The notes beneath the pieces were generated by a model. It ran no database searches and was not told the origin of the DNA. It saw nothing but the letters and a program-made list of their open reading frames with translations. A program made the translations under genes and the position numbers. A stretch of 64,000 nucleotides of DNA from Flavobacterium chryseum (lineage in GTDB: Bacteria > Bacteroidota > Bacteroidia > Flavobacteriales > Flavobacteriaceae), in assembly GCF_004362015.1 (NCBI RefSeq), contig NZ_SNWW01000001.1:419190-483189 (forward strand). Reading direction: 5' to 3'. Positions 39,412 through 48,022 of the stretch are shown piece after piece; position 1 is the stretch's first letter, and each line of letters opens with the position of its first letter.

Positions 39412-40284
39412 ATGAGTTCTCAGGAAATTATAAAAATTGAAGACGACTTTACGCTAATTCGTTTTCAAAACGACAGTGCTGAACCATTTTCTGCTCAACG
39501 CGAAATTGGTAGTGGCCTGATACAGTTTCACTTCGGAATAAAAGGCAATGCTAAATTTTTGTTCAATCAGGGTAATTATGCTCTTGAATTGAAGGAAGAA
39601 AAATCGCTTCTTTTATATAATCCGCAAAAAGAATTACCCCTAAATTTAGAGTTGGCTCCAAATTCATGGGTGATCTCCGTAATTGTATCGATCAAGAAAT
39701 TTCACGCGTTGTTTTCTGCAGAAGCAGATTATATTACTTTTTTAAGTCCTGATAATAAGGATAAAAAGTATTATAACGAAGGAAACATCAGTCCTTCTAT
39801 GGCTATTGTATTAAGTCAACTGTTTCATTACAACCTTCATCCATCCATAAAAAACCTTTATTATAAAGGAAAAGGATACGAATTACTGAGTTTGTATTTT
39901 AACAGAACCGAAGATCCAAATGCAGAACAATGTCCGTTTTTGATTGATGAAGATAATGTTTTGAAGATTCGAAAAGCCAAAGAAATTATCATCGCCAATA
40001 TGGCTGAACCTCCCGGATTACAAGAGCTTGCAGATGAAATTGGTTTAAATTTGAAGAAACTGAAAATGGGTTTCAAACAAATTTACGGTGACACAGTTTA
40101 TGGTTTCTTATTCGATTATAAAATGGATTTCGCAAGAAAACTTCTTGACAGCGGATCTTATAATGTAAATGAAGTGGGATTAAAAATTGGCTACAGTACC
40201 GGAAGTCACTTCATAGCGGCTTTCAAGAAAAAGTTTGCAACGACTCCGAAGAAATATTTGATGTCGATTAATACGAATGTTTAA
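39412..40284 (+). CDS. AraC-family transcriptional regulator
   Basis: A 290-residue DNA-binding protein. The C-terminal ~100 residues hold two helix-turn-helix motifs (PPGLQELADEIGLNLKKLKM; NVNEVGLKIGYSTGSHFIAA with the FKKKFATTPKKYL tail). The N-terminal ~180 residues (FHFGIKGNAKFLFNQG) are a cupin-like sensing domain with no clear ligand. It is divergent from hemA and upstream of hemH, so control of heme or iron genes is likely but not shown; a -7-like TATTTTTG lies at 39311-39318. Confidence 0.92.
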   Translation: MSSQEIIKIEDDFTLIRFQNDSAEPFSAQREIGSGLIQFHFGIKGNAKFLFNQGNYALELKEEKSLLLYNPQKELPLNLELAPNSWVISVIVSIKKFHALFSAEADYITFLSPDNKDKKYYNEGNISPSMAIVLSQLFHYNLHPSIKNLYYKGKGYELLSLYFNRTEDPNAEQCPFLIDEDNVLKIRKAKEIIIANMAEPPGLQELADEIGLNLKKLKMGFKQIYGDTVYGFLFDYKMDFARKLLDSGSYNVNEVGLKIGYSTGSHFIAAFKKKFATTPKKYLMSINTNV

Positions 40285-40343
40285 TTTGATTTTCAGAATT
40301 GCTCAATTGTATTCTTAACATATAATAGAAGTGTCAATAAATA

Positions 40344-40720
40344 ATGGAAACAGAAATATTAGGAGACCATCAAGAATACTTAGAAGAAAAATTTGAAGAA
40401 GTATTAGTTCGTTATAATCGATTTGGTAAAGACATTTATAATGTAATAAAAAGGGAATTACCTAACGTATTCAAATATTTGAAATACTACAAGGCAACAA
40501 AAAGTACCGAAAATATGTTTTTGGTGCTCAAATTGAAGATAGTTATGCAGTTTATAATGACGGAAATATTTTATTCTCAATTCAATTAGAACCTGAGTGC
40601 GAAGTGATCTGTTTAAACAATTGGAAAACTCAAATTGAAATTGGAGATTGGAATAATAACGATTATTATAAACAAGCCATTGAATTTATTAGAACAGAAT
40701 TTATGAATGAAGATTTCTAA
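40344..40720 (+). pseudogene. Frameshifted small gene between the AraC regulator and hemH
   Basis: The first 59 residues (starting METEILGDHQEYLEEKFEEV) run to STENMF; after that the sense continues in another frame as FGAQIEDSYAVYNDGNILFS, then ECEVICLNNWKTQIEIG and EFIRTEFMNEDF with a stop at 40718. Adding one T in the run at 40519-40523 would restore a single frame of about 125 residues. No family recognised. The lesion is either a real homopolymer deletion or a sequencing error. Confidence 0.7.
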
Positions 40721-40820
40721 CAAATTGATTTTCTATATTCAGCAATAAATAAAAAATAACATTTATCATATTTCCAAAAAGCAGCAAAACCTACTTTTGA
40801 AGAAAATTTAAACAAACAAA

Positions 40821-40852
40821 AAGCTTAAAGCCTAAAGCTTAAAGCCTAAAGC
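40821..40852. repeat. Short tandem repeat upstream of hemH
   Basis: A 14-bp unit (AAGCTTAAAGCCTA) occurs 2.3 times, ending 9 bases before the hemH ATG. It is one of several low-complexity word arrays in the intergenic regions of this window. Confidence 0.85.
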
Positions 40853-40861
40853 AAAAAAACA

Positions 40862-41875
40862 ATGAAAGGCGTATTATTAGTAAACTTAGGATCTCCGGAA
40901 AGTCCAACTACAAAAGATGTAAAACCGTATTTAGACGAATTTTTAATGGATAAATACGTGATCGATGTTCCGTATTTGTTGAGAGCATTATTGGTTCGAG
41001 GCATTATTTTAAGAAAAAGACCGGAAGAATCGGCTCACGCTTACGCGAAAATTTGGTGGGATGAAGGTTCGCCTCTTGTGGTTCTTTCAGAAAGAATGCA
41101 GAAAAAAGTACAGCCTTTGGTAAATGTTCCTGTAGCCTTGGCAATGCGTTACGGAAGCATGACAATCGAAAAAGGACTTCAGGAATTACACGATAAAGGT
41201 GTTACAGAAGTATTGCTTTTTCCTTTATATCCGCAGTACGCAATGGCTTCAACTTTGACTATTTTAGTGAAAGCGGAAGAAATTCGTAAGAAGAAATTCC
41301 CAAACATGACTTTTACTGATGTTCCGGCATTTTACAACAAACCGGATTATATCAAGAATTTAGCTGATTCAATTCAGAAAAATTTAGTTGGGTTTGAATA
41401 CGATCATTTACTATTCTCGTACCACGGAATCCCGGAACGTCATATCCGTAAAACCGATGTAACAAAATCGCATTGCAAAATCGATGGTTCTTGTTGCAAC
41501 ACACCATCGCCGGCGCATGATTTCTGTTACCGTCATCAATGTTATGAAACTACAAAACAAGTCGTAAAATTATTAGGACTTCCTGAAGATAAATACAGCT
41601 TGACTTTTCAATCGCGTTTAGCGGGGGACAAATGGTTAGAGCCTTACACTGACGTGGAAATTGATAAAATGCCAGGAAAAGGAATTAGAAATCTGGCAGT
41701 TGTAACGCCAGCTTTCGTTTCAGACTGTTTAGAAACTTTGGAGGAAATCGCTATGCGCGCCAAAGAAGATTTTGAGAAAAACGGTGGAGAAAAATTCTTA
41801 GCGATTCCGTGTTTGAATGATGGTGATGAATGGTGTCAGACAGTTGGAAATTGGATTAATGATTGGGCAAAATAG
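40862..41875 (+). CDS. hemH: Ferrochelatase
   Basis: Inserts Fe(II) into the porphyrin as the closing step of heme synthesis. The 337-residue protein shows GVLLVNLGSPESP, LLFPLYPQYAMAST, the metal-site His in LLFSYHGIPERH, FQSRLAGDKWLEPYT and a C-terminal PCLNDGDEW. A Cys-rich stretch (HCKIDGSCCNTPSPAHDFC) resembles the insertion of some bacterial ferrochelatases and might hold a cluster. hemJ follows 34 bases later. Confidence 0.97.
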   Translation: MKGVLLVNLGSPESPTTKDVKPYLDEFLMDKYVIDVPYLLRALLVRGIILRKRPEESAHAYAKIWWDEGSPLVVLSERMQKKVQPLVNVPVALAMRYGSMTIEKGLQELHDKGVTEVLLFPLYPQYAMASTLTILVKAEEIRKKKFPNMTFTDVPAFYNKPDYIKNLADSIQKNLVGFEYDHLLFSYHGIPERHIRKTDVTKSHCKIDGSCCNTPSPAHDFCYRHQCYETTKQVVKLLGLPEDKYSLTFQSRLAGDKWLEPYTDVEIDKMPGKGIRNLAVVTPAFVSDCLETLEEIAMRAKEDFEKNGGEKFLAIPCLNDGDEWCQTVGNWINDWAK

Positions 41876-41909
41876 AAAATAGAACAAAGAGTAAAGAAAA
41901 AAGACTTAA

Positions 41910-42458
41910 ATGGAATATTATAACTATCTAAAATCGTTACATCTTATATTTGTAATTACTTGGTTTGCAGGTTTGTTTTACATTGTACGTTTGTTTGTGT
42001 ACCAAATTGAAGCCAATGATAAACCATCTCCTGAAAAGGAAATCCTGCAAGCGCAATACAAAATAATGACCTATCGTTTGTGGTATATTATTACTTGGCC
42101 ATCAGCAGTTTTGGCAAGTATATTTGCTTTTTGGATGTTACTTTTTACAGATTTAGGAAACGCATGGCTCAAAATGCCGTGGATGCATGTAAAATTATGT
42201 TTCGTTTTCCTTTTATATCTTTATCACGCAAAATGTCATCAGATTTTCAAACAGTTACAAAACGACGAAGTAAAATATTCCAACAATTTTATGCGTTTAT
42301 GGAATGAAGGCGCAACGATTATTCTGTTTGCCGTTGTCTTTTTAGTCGTTTTAAAAAGTGCCATCAACTGGATTTTCGGCGTAATTGGCATATTTTTATT
42401 CTCAATTATCATTATGCTAGGTTTCCGTTTTTACAAAAGAATCAGAGAGAGAAAATAG
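41910..42458 (+). CDS. hemJ: Protoporphyrinogen IX oxidase HemJ
   Basis: A 182-residue inner-membrane protein of the HemJ (formerly UPF0093) family, which oxidises protoporphyrinogen IX to protoporphyrin IX. Four to five helices; the conserved His in LKSLHLIFVITWFAGLFY, MHVKLCFVFLLYLYHAKCH, and a near-C-terminal MRLWNEGATI are visible. It supplies the penultimate step missing from the rest of the island, next to hemH which uses its product. A CopD-like annotation would reflect the same fold. Confidence 0.9.
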   Translation: MEYYNYLKSLHLIFVITWFAGLFYIVRLFVYQIEANDKPSPEKEILQAQYKIMTYRLWYIITWPSAVLASIFAFWMLLFTDLGNAWLKMPWMHVKLCFVFLLYLYHAKCHQIFKQLQNDEVKYSNNFMRLWNEGATIILFAVVFLVVLKSAINWIFGVIGIFLFSIIIMLGFRFYKRIRERK

Positions 42459-42461
42459 TTG

Positions 42462-42545
42462 TAAATTGTTAATTATGAATTGTTAATGGTAAATTAATCC
42501 ACACAGTTGATAATTCATAATTCACAATTTATAATTAACCATTAA
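42462..42545. repeat. Long imperfect intergenic inverted repeat
   Basis: TAAATTGTTAATTATGAATT-type words at 42462-42490 are mirrored by AATTCATAATTCACAATTTA-type words at 42512-42545, filling the gap between hemJ and the kinase gene. It ends 5 bases before the kinase ATG. Confidence 0.75.
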
Positions 42546-42550
42546 AATCT

Positions 42551-44023
42551 ATGCTTAACAACTTAAAAATGTCAATGCTTTCGCTTCGTACCAGGATTTT
42601 CCTGTCGATGATTGTATTGATTGTTGTGGCATCTTTTTTATTAGCTTCGATTTCGATTATTCAGTTTAAAACCGAGGCGAAAGAATACCATCAGGAACGT
42701 TTAGAACGAAAAGAAAATGCGGTAAAGGAACATATCAATTATGTTTTGAATACTACAACTTATCCTTTAAAAACGGCAAATCTCGATTTAATTTTTAAAG
42801 ATAAAATTCACGAATTAGCCCAAATTCATAAAATTGAAATCAATATTTACAGTCTTGACGGGAAATTATTAAAATCGTCAAAAGAATCTTTTGCTGTAGA
42901 TAAAGCGCCGCCGCCAATTCCGCTTTACATTCTAAAACTGGTTCGGTCTTCCATAGAAAAACGTTTTGTAGACATTAAAACCATCGACGGAGTTAAAAAC
43001 AGATCGTCATATAGTTTGATTAAAGACGAGAAATTCAAGCCTCTGGGAATTTTAAATCTTCCCTATTTAGAAGACGACGGTTATTATGATAATGAATTGA
43101 ATACTTTCCTGATTCGTTTAAGTCAGGTATATTCTTTTATGCTGATTGTTGCTTTTGCATTGGCTTATTTTTTGTCAACGTACATCACAAAATCATTAAA
43201 AACCATTTCTGATAAGTTAGAAGAAACCAATTTAGATCAGAAAAATGAGAAAATTGTTCTGGAAGCGAATAGTAAAGAAGTTAATTTCCTGATAAAGGCT
43301 TATAACGGAATGGTCGATAAATTAGAAAGTAGTGCTGTAAAACTGGCCCAAAGCGAGCGTGAAGAAGCGTGGCGCGAAATGGCAAAACAAGTCGCGCACG
43401 AAATTAAAAATCCGCTTACGCCGATGAGGTTGACGGTTCAGAGCTTTCAACGCAAATTTGATCCAACAGCACCTGATGTCAAGCAAAAAATGAACGATTA
43501 CTCAGAAACTTTAATTCAGCAAATTGATACAATGAGCGCAGTAGCATCGGCATTTTCGAATTTTGCATCGATGCCGGCGCAACAAAACGAAACTTTGAAT
43601 GTAGTTGAAGTTGTAGAATTAGCTTTGGATATTTTTAATGAAGATTATATTGTTTTTGAAAGTCAGGAAGAAGAAATCATTTCAAAAATGGATCGTACGC
43701 AACTAATTCGTGTCATTACGAATCTGGTTAAAAACGCCACTCAGGCAATTCCGGAAAGTCAGTTTCATAAATCGATTTTAGTTACCGTAGTACGCAGAAA
43801 CAATAATGTTGAAATTGCAGTAAAGGATAACGGGGTCGGAATTCAGAAATTGGATATTGGCCGAATATTCGAACCAAAATTTACCACAAAAACCAGTGGA
43901 ATGGGGCTTGGACTCGGAATTATAAAAAACATCATCGAAAATTACAAAGGAACAATTACCTTTGAGTCAACTTATGGAAAAGGAACCACATTTATAGTTT
44001 CTTTACCAATCACAAACTCCTAA
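42551..44023 (+). CDS. NtrY-like sensor histidine kinase
   Basis: A 490-residue inner-membrane kinase: transmembrane helix (about 15-35), a periplasmic sensing part, a second helix near 195-215, a HAMP-like linker, the H box VAHEIKNPLTPMRLTVQS (phosphorylated His near 282), N box NLVKNATQAIPES, DNGVGIQ, and GMGLGLGI. The EEAWREMAKQVAHEIKNPLT run is characteristic of the NtrY-type kinase group. No response regulator is adjacent, so it is an orphan here. The enoyl-CoA hydratase gene starts 10 bases later. Internal ATGs at 42569 could also serve. Confidence 0.92.
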   Translation: MLNNLKMSMLSLRTRIFLSMIVLIVVASFLLASISIIQFKTEAKEYHQERLERKENAVKEHINYVLNTTTYPLKTANLDLIFKDKIHELAQIHKIEINIYSLDGKLLKSSKESFAVDKAPPPIPLYILKLVRSSIEKRFVDIKTIDGVKNRSSYSLIKDEKFKPLGILNLPYLEDDGYYDNELNTFLIRLSQVYSFMLIVAFALAYFLSTYITKSLKTISDKLEETNLDQKNEKIVLEANSKEVNFLIKAYNGMVDKLESSAVKLAQSEREEAWREMAKQVAHEIKNPLTPMRLTVQSFQRKFDPTAPDVKQKMNDYSETLIQQIDTMSAVASAFSNFASMPAQQNETLNVVEVVELALDIFNEDYIVFESQEEEIISKMDRTQLIRVITNLVKNATQAIPESQFHKSILVTVVRRNNNVEIAVKDNGVGIQKLDIGRIFEPKFTTKTSGMGLGLGIIKNIIENYKGTITFESTYGKGTTFIVSLPITNS

Positions 44024-44033
44024 AAAAAGCGTC

Positions 44034-44816
44034 ATGAACTACGAAAATCTTTTAATTTCAATTGAAGAAAAAATTGCAACCGTAACGATTAACAGGCCTA
44101 CAAAATTGAATGCTTTAAACAAAGCGACAATTAGCGACTTGAGTAAAGCGGTTAAATTATTAGGAAAAAATGAAGATGTCCGCGTGATTATTATTACCGG
44201 AAGTGGCGAAAAAGCTTTTGTAGCCGGAGCTGACATTTCAGAATTCGCAAATTATACTATAGTCGAAGGTGCGCAATTAGCTGCTGAAGGACAAGAATCA
44301 TTATTTGATTTTATTGAAAACTTAAAGAAACCCGTAATTGCAGCCGTTAATGGTTTTGCACTTGGCGGAGGATTAGAATTGGCAATGGCGTGTCATTTTA
44401 GAGTAGCGTCTGATAATGCAAAAATGGGTTTGCCGGAAGTAACGTTAGGATTGATTCCGGGTTATGGAGGAACACAGCGTTTACCGCAATTAGTAGGTAA
44501 AGGCCGCGCAATGGAAATGATTATGACTGCAGCCATGATTTCTGCCGAAGAAGCCAAACAATACGGATTGGTAAATCATGTTGTTCCACAAGCTGAATTA
44601 TTAGATTTTGCAATTGGAATCGCTCAAAAAATCATTAAAAATGCACCTTTCGCAATTGGCAGGGCGATAAGAGCTATTAATGCAAATTATAAAGACGGTA
44701 AAAACGGTTTTGATACCGAGATAAAATCATTCGGAAAATGTTTCGGAACTCAGGATTTTAAAGAAGGAACAACCGCATTTTTAGAAAAACGTAAAGCTGA
44801 ATTTACGGGAAAATAA
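44034..44816 (+). CDS. Enoyl-CoA hydratase/isomerase (crotonase family)
   Basis: A 260-residue crotonase-fold enzyme. The oxyanion-hole regions (FVAGADISEF and AAVNGFALGGGLELAMACHF) and the catalytic Glu pair in LPEVTLGLIPGYGGTQRLP are intact, as expected of true 3-hydroxyacyl-CoA hydro-lyase. Fatty-acid beta-oxidation or a related pathway is likely. Close spacing to the kinase gene suggests one transcript. Confidence 0.93.
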   Translation: MNYENLLISIEEKIATVTINRPTKLNALNKATISDLSKAVKLLGKNEDVRVIIITGSGEKAFVAGADISEFANYTIVEGAQLAAEGQESLFDFIENLKKPVIAAVNGFALGGGLELAMACHFRVASDNAKMGLPEVTLGLIPGYGGTQRLPQLVGKGRAMEMIMTAAMISAEEAKQYGLVNHVVPQAELLDFAIGIAQKIIKNAPFAIGRAIRAINANYKDGKNGFDTEIKSFGKCFGTQDFKEGTTAFLEKRKAEFTGK

Positions 44817-44824
44817 TTTTTTTC

Positions 44825-44920
44825 TTAACCGCAAAGTTCGCAAGGGATTACGAAAAGCACAAAAGGAAATTTGAAAAACTTTGCGAAACTTGTGTAAATC
44901 TTAGCGAACTTTGCGGTTAA
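44825..44920. repeat. Large imperfect inverted repeat with TTTGCG words
   Basis: TTAACCGCAAAGTTCGCAAG (44825-44844) is mirrored by CTTAGCGAACTTTGCGGTTAA ending at 44920 with one extra base; the interior repeats AAACTTTGCGAAACTTGTG words. It lies downstream of the enoyl-CoA hydratase and could terminate transcription. Confidence 0.85.
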
Positions 44921-44941
44921 ATAAAATACAGAGATTTTAAA

Positions 44942-44980
44942 AACTTAGAACCTTAGCATCTCAGAACCTTAGCACCTTAA
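44942..44980. repeat. Degenerate AGAACCTTAGCA word array
   Basis: Repeats of AACTTAGAACCTTAGCATCT and CAGAACCTTAGCACCTTA fill the space before the next gene. The same words recur at 47956-48022, 57435-57480 and 57570-57660. Confidence 0.8.
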
Positions 44981-44985
44981 AAAAA

Positions 44986-45384
44986 ATGTACGAACCAATA
45001 TTTGCCCTTTTTTGTGAACGAGTTAAAGAAAGTATTCAAGCCGGAACTTTCGCAAAATTGACTTTGGCAAAAACAATGGGCGATACCGAGATTAAAAATA
45101 TCTATTTCAGATTGGTTCTGAATGAAGATAATACTTTTTCAATTTCATTAACGACTCGGTACAAAACCGAAGAAATCGAAAGCATTCATACTTTAGATGA
45201 AGCCTTATTAATGTTAGGAACTTACATCAAGAATCCCTTTTTAACGGCGCTTTTGTTTACCACAGATAATGATATCACTTTTAAAGTAAACAAGAAAAAC
45301 GCAGGAAGTATTATCGAACAGGAACCAACGTTTAAAAACGCTTCGCCCGTAATGCTCGAAATGATAGAGAAGGGGATTGTTTAA
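44986..45384 (+). CDS. Hypothetical protein, possible stand-alone N-terminal domain
   Basis: A 132-residue soluble protein (starts MYEPIFALFCERVKESIQAG; LTLAKTMGDTEIKNIYFRLV; a central TRYKTEEIESIHTLDEALL). The opening resembles the N-terminal part of a larger bacterial family annotated as SAM-dependent methyltransferase, but the methyltransferase part is absent and that likeness is from memory only. No function assigned. It may be a truncated gene or an independent small protein. Confidence 0.6.
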   Translation: MYEPIFALFCERVKESIQAGTFAKLTLAKTMGDTEIKNIYFRLVLNEDNTFSISLTTRYKTEEIESIHTLDEALLMLGTYIKNPFLTALLFTTDNDITFKVNKKNAGSIIEQEPTFKNASPVMLEMIEKGIV

Positions 45385-45411
45385 ATTCGTATTTCACCAA
45401 AATTGAAGATA

Positions 45412-45897
45412 ATGGATGAACTTAAGGAAATGTTATGGAAGCAATTTGGAGCTGCAATTGACATGCTTGAGAGTTCAATCTTAGTTTGTCCTGAAAGTTT
45501 TTGGGACAAAAAAGAGTTTTGGTATTCTGTTTATCACACTGTTTTTTGGCTCGATTATTATTCCTCTACAGAACCGGACGCCTTTTCTCCGCCTGAACCT
45601 TTTACTTTGTCAGAATTTGATCAGAATGGAATTTTGCCGGAAAGACTTTATTCAAAAGAAGAATTGCTCGAGTATCTTGAGTTTGCACGTAAAAAAAGCT
45701 TCTTTTTAATTGATGGTTTAAATGAAGAAACCTCGAAAGAAAGATTCATCAGCAAAAAGAAAAATTACAACAGAATCGAAATGATTATTTATAGTATGAG
45801 ACACGTGCAACATCATGTAGGTCAACTAAATTTGTTGCTTAGACAAAATGAAGATGTTGCCGGAAAATGGGTTTCTCAAACACATAAGATATATTAA
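45412..45897 (+). CDS. DinB-superfamily protein
   Basis: A 161-residue four-helix-bundle protein. The metal-ligand His residues of the DinB/YfiT fold are visible in WYSVYHTVFWLDYY and in MRHVQHHVGQLNLLLRQ. Such proteins are often thiol-dependent transferases or stress proteins; the reaction here is unknown. The ATG at 45412 is preferred over a TTG at 45403. It is 27 bases after the previous gene. Confidence 0.88.
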   Translation: MDELKEMLWKQFGAAIDMLESSILVCPESFWDKKEFWYSVYHTVFWLDYYSSTEPDAFSPPEPFTLSEFDQNGILPERLYSKEELLEYLEFARKKSFFLIDGLNEETSKERFISKKKNYNRIEMIIYSMRHVQHHVGQLNLLLRQNEDVAGKWVSQTHKIY

Positions 45898-45931
45898 TTC
45901 ACTTCTTAGTAAATAGTTAAAATTACTTCAC

Positions 45932-45965
45932 TTGCATAAATTGTAGGAAAAATGCTTTATTTTTG
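45932..45965 (+). promoter_or_regulatory. Probable promoter of the 157-residue membrane protein gene
   Basis: TATTTTTG (45958-45965) fits the -7 consensus, with TTG at 45932-45934 23 bases upstream; the ATG at 45996 follows 30 bases later. Confidence 0.45.
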
Positions 45966-45995
45966 CCTGAAAATTATAATTTAAAATAATTTCAG

Positions 45996-46469
45996 ATGAA
46001 AGTGTATAGTATGCCAGAGCGACTTAAGGTTTTTATTTTACTTTTTTCCGTTTTATTAATAATCACGTTCGGGAGTTTATTAATTATTCCCTTTATACCG
46101 GTTTCCGCACATTCCTTTGCATTCAGACTACATAATTCCTGGCCGCCACGTGGATTTTTATCATGGTTAATTATTCTGTTTCTAATTTCAATGATTACGA
46201 TTTGTCTGCTATTTGTTTGTGATGTTTTTAAAAGAAAAGTGGTTCTTACAAGGGATTGTATAATTAGTAAAAATGTTTTCAGTACCCAAAAATTAAATTT
46301 CAATGAAATAAAAGGTTTTGGAGTTGACTATTTTACAATTTACATAGAAACCAATACGAATAGCAAAAAACGATTAAGAATAAATTTAATGAGCCTAAAC
46401 AGAACAGATAATTTATTACAAGATTTAGAAATGAGATTCACTAATTTAGATTCTCTGAAACCAGAATAA
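45996..46469 (+). CDS. Unknown membrane protein with a PH-like cytosolic part
   Basis: A 157-residue protein with two hydrophobic helices (FILLFSVLLIITFGSLLIIP, about 12-31, and LIILFLISMITICLLFVCDV, about 57-77) followed by a beta-rich ~80-residue domain (KVVLTRDCIISKNVFSTQKL, NEIKGFGVDYFTIYIE). This layout resembles small PH-domain membrane proteins, without a specific match. An ATG at 46011 is an alternative start. Confidence 0.65.
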   Translation: MKVYSMPERLKVFILLFSVLLIITFGSLLIIPFIPVSAHSFAFRLHNSWPPRGFLSWLIILFLISMITICLLFVCDVFKRKVVLTRDCIISKNVFSTQKLNFNEIKGFGVDYFTIYIETNTNSKKRLRINLMSLNRTDNLLQDLEMRFTNLDSLKPE

Positions 46470-46504
46470 ATCTAATTGTTTATGTAATATTTAGATTGTT
46501 TTAC

Positions 46505-47158
46505 TTAAAGTAATTTTACAAATAAATTTGAAGCAATTTTATTAGAAATCGATAATTCTTTACCATCAACTTTTATTCTAACAGATAAATCAAAAGATTC
46601 TTTTGACAGAAATTCGATTCTTGAACCCAAAGCAATTTCCTGTTTGTCAAGATATTTCAGAAATTCCGACGAAGTATCTTTCACACCCACACAAACTCCA
46701 ATTTGATTCTCTGACAATTCTGAAAGCAAGTATTTCTCTATCTTGATAATTCTTCCATTAGCATCCGGAATTGGGTCGCCATGCGGATCTTCCGTCGGAT
46801 TTCCCAGAAAATCATCCAAACGATTAATCAATTGTTCTGATTTAATATGTTCCAGTTGTTCAGCGATATCATGAACCTCATCCCAGGAAAAATTTAGCTT
46901 TTCTACCAAAAACACTTCCCACAAACGATGTTTTCTAACAATCATTTTAGCTGCCAGTTTTCCGTTTTCCGTCAAAGAAACGCCTTGGTACTTTTTATAA
47001 TTAACCAAATCCTTGTCCGCCAGCTTTTTCAGCATATCCGTAACCGATGAAGCTTTGGTTTCCATCATTTCGGCAATAGCGTTTGTACTTACTTCCGTTT
47101 CCAGAGAAGCAGTTAAGTGATATATTGATTTAAGATAATTTTCTTCTGAAAAAGTCAT
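46505..47158 (-). CDS. DtxR/MntR-family metal-responsive repressor
   Basis: A 217-residue regulator: winged helix-turn-helix (MTFSEENYLKSIYHLTASLE, TNAIAEMMETKASSVTDMLK), a dimerisation and metal-binding domain with HDIAEQLEHIKSEQLINRLD and DPHGDPIPD, and a C-terminal FeoA/SH3-like domain. It probably senses Mn(II) or Fe(II). Its neighbour mntH (separated by a broken gene) and the palindrome upstream of mntH point to manganese homeostasis. Confidence 0.92.
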   Translation of the reverse strand: MTFSEENYLKSIYHLTASLETEVSTNAIAEMMETKASSVTDMLKKLADKDLVNYKKYQGVSLTENGKLAAKMIVRKHRLWEVFLVEKLNFSWDEVHDIAEQLEHIKSEQLINRLDDFLGNPTEDPHGDPIPDANGRIIKIEKYLLSELSENQIGVCVGVKDTSSEFLKYLDKQEIALGSRIEFLSKESFDLSVRIKVDGKELSISNKIASNLFVKLL

Positions 47159-47172
47159 TTTTTGATATTTTT

Positions 47173-47883
47173 TTATTTCTGCTCTTCGAATATTTTTAAC
47201 AATGTTAATGCTAAATTTGGTTCTATTTTAGAAATTCTCCCTGTACTTATATTAACTCCAATTGCATTCGATCCGGGATTGTAAATTCCTCCATTTACAC
47301 CAATTCCACTGAAACTCAAAAAAGAAGCAGATTTATTTTCTTCACCAGTAATCCAAAATGTCTCGCCGCTAAAGCCTCCTTTATTTATCTTGATTTCTTC
47401 GCCTAATTGAATTTGAAATTCTTTATACTTACCGTTTCCTATCTAGTATTTGTTTCCATTTACTTTATACGTTTGACTTTTATGCTCAGTTAAATTCTGA
47501 TTGCCAAAAATATAAACTTTGTTTTTTGGAATATTTTCAAAATTAGTTTCAAAAGTATCGTCATTGCAGAAATAGGTTGAAAGGATTAATTCTCCATTTT
47601 CGGCATCGATTTTTTTAAAACTTTCAAATCGAAATGTATTTGCACCTAGTTTTTGTGTTTCGATTTTAAGATTTTCAAATAATGAGGCTATATTTTTGAG
47701 ACTTCCTGTTGATTTTACTTTTGCTACAGCCTTTAGATTTGTTAAATCGGTCGCTTCACCTAAATAAACAAATTGTTGATATTCCGGTTTTTCAAGAGTG
47801 TCGTTTATTGTTATAAATTTTACTTTTTGCGAATGCATTGAGCATCCAATGAACAAAACTAGTAATGTCAGTGTTTTTTTCAT
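47173..47883 (-). pseudogene. Secreted-protein gene interrupted by one in-frame TAG
   Basis: From ATG 47883 (MKKTLTLLVLFIGCSMHSQ, a signal peptide) the frame runs 146 residues to a TAG at 47443-47445. Exactly in frame beyond it the sequence stays open for another 89 codons (IGNGKYKEFQIQLGEEIKIN, GGFSGETFWITGEENKSASF, LALTLLKIFEEQK) to a TAA at 47173. The downstream part has ordinary coding character and no start of its own. So either one nonsense mutation has split a ~236-residue protein, or the amber codon is read through. No family recognised. Confidence 0.75.
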
Positions 47884-47955
47884 ATTGCTTTTAGTGTAAA
47901 ACTTAAATGTGTAAATTGAATATAAATTTGTTTCTTCAGAAATAGGCATCTTTTA

Positions 47956-48022
47956 AAGGTTCTAAGTTTTAAGGATTCTAAGAAAAACCTCAGAACCTTA
48001 GCAACTCAGTGCCTCAGCAACT
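47956..48022. repeat. Degenerate intergenic word array before mntH's end
   Basis: AAGGTTCTAAGTTTTAAGGA followed by CCTCAGAACCTTAGCAACTC words form an imperfect palindrome between the amber-split gene and the mntH stop. Same family as 44942-44980 and 57435-57660. Confidence 0.8.
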
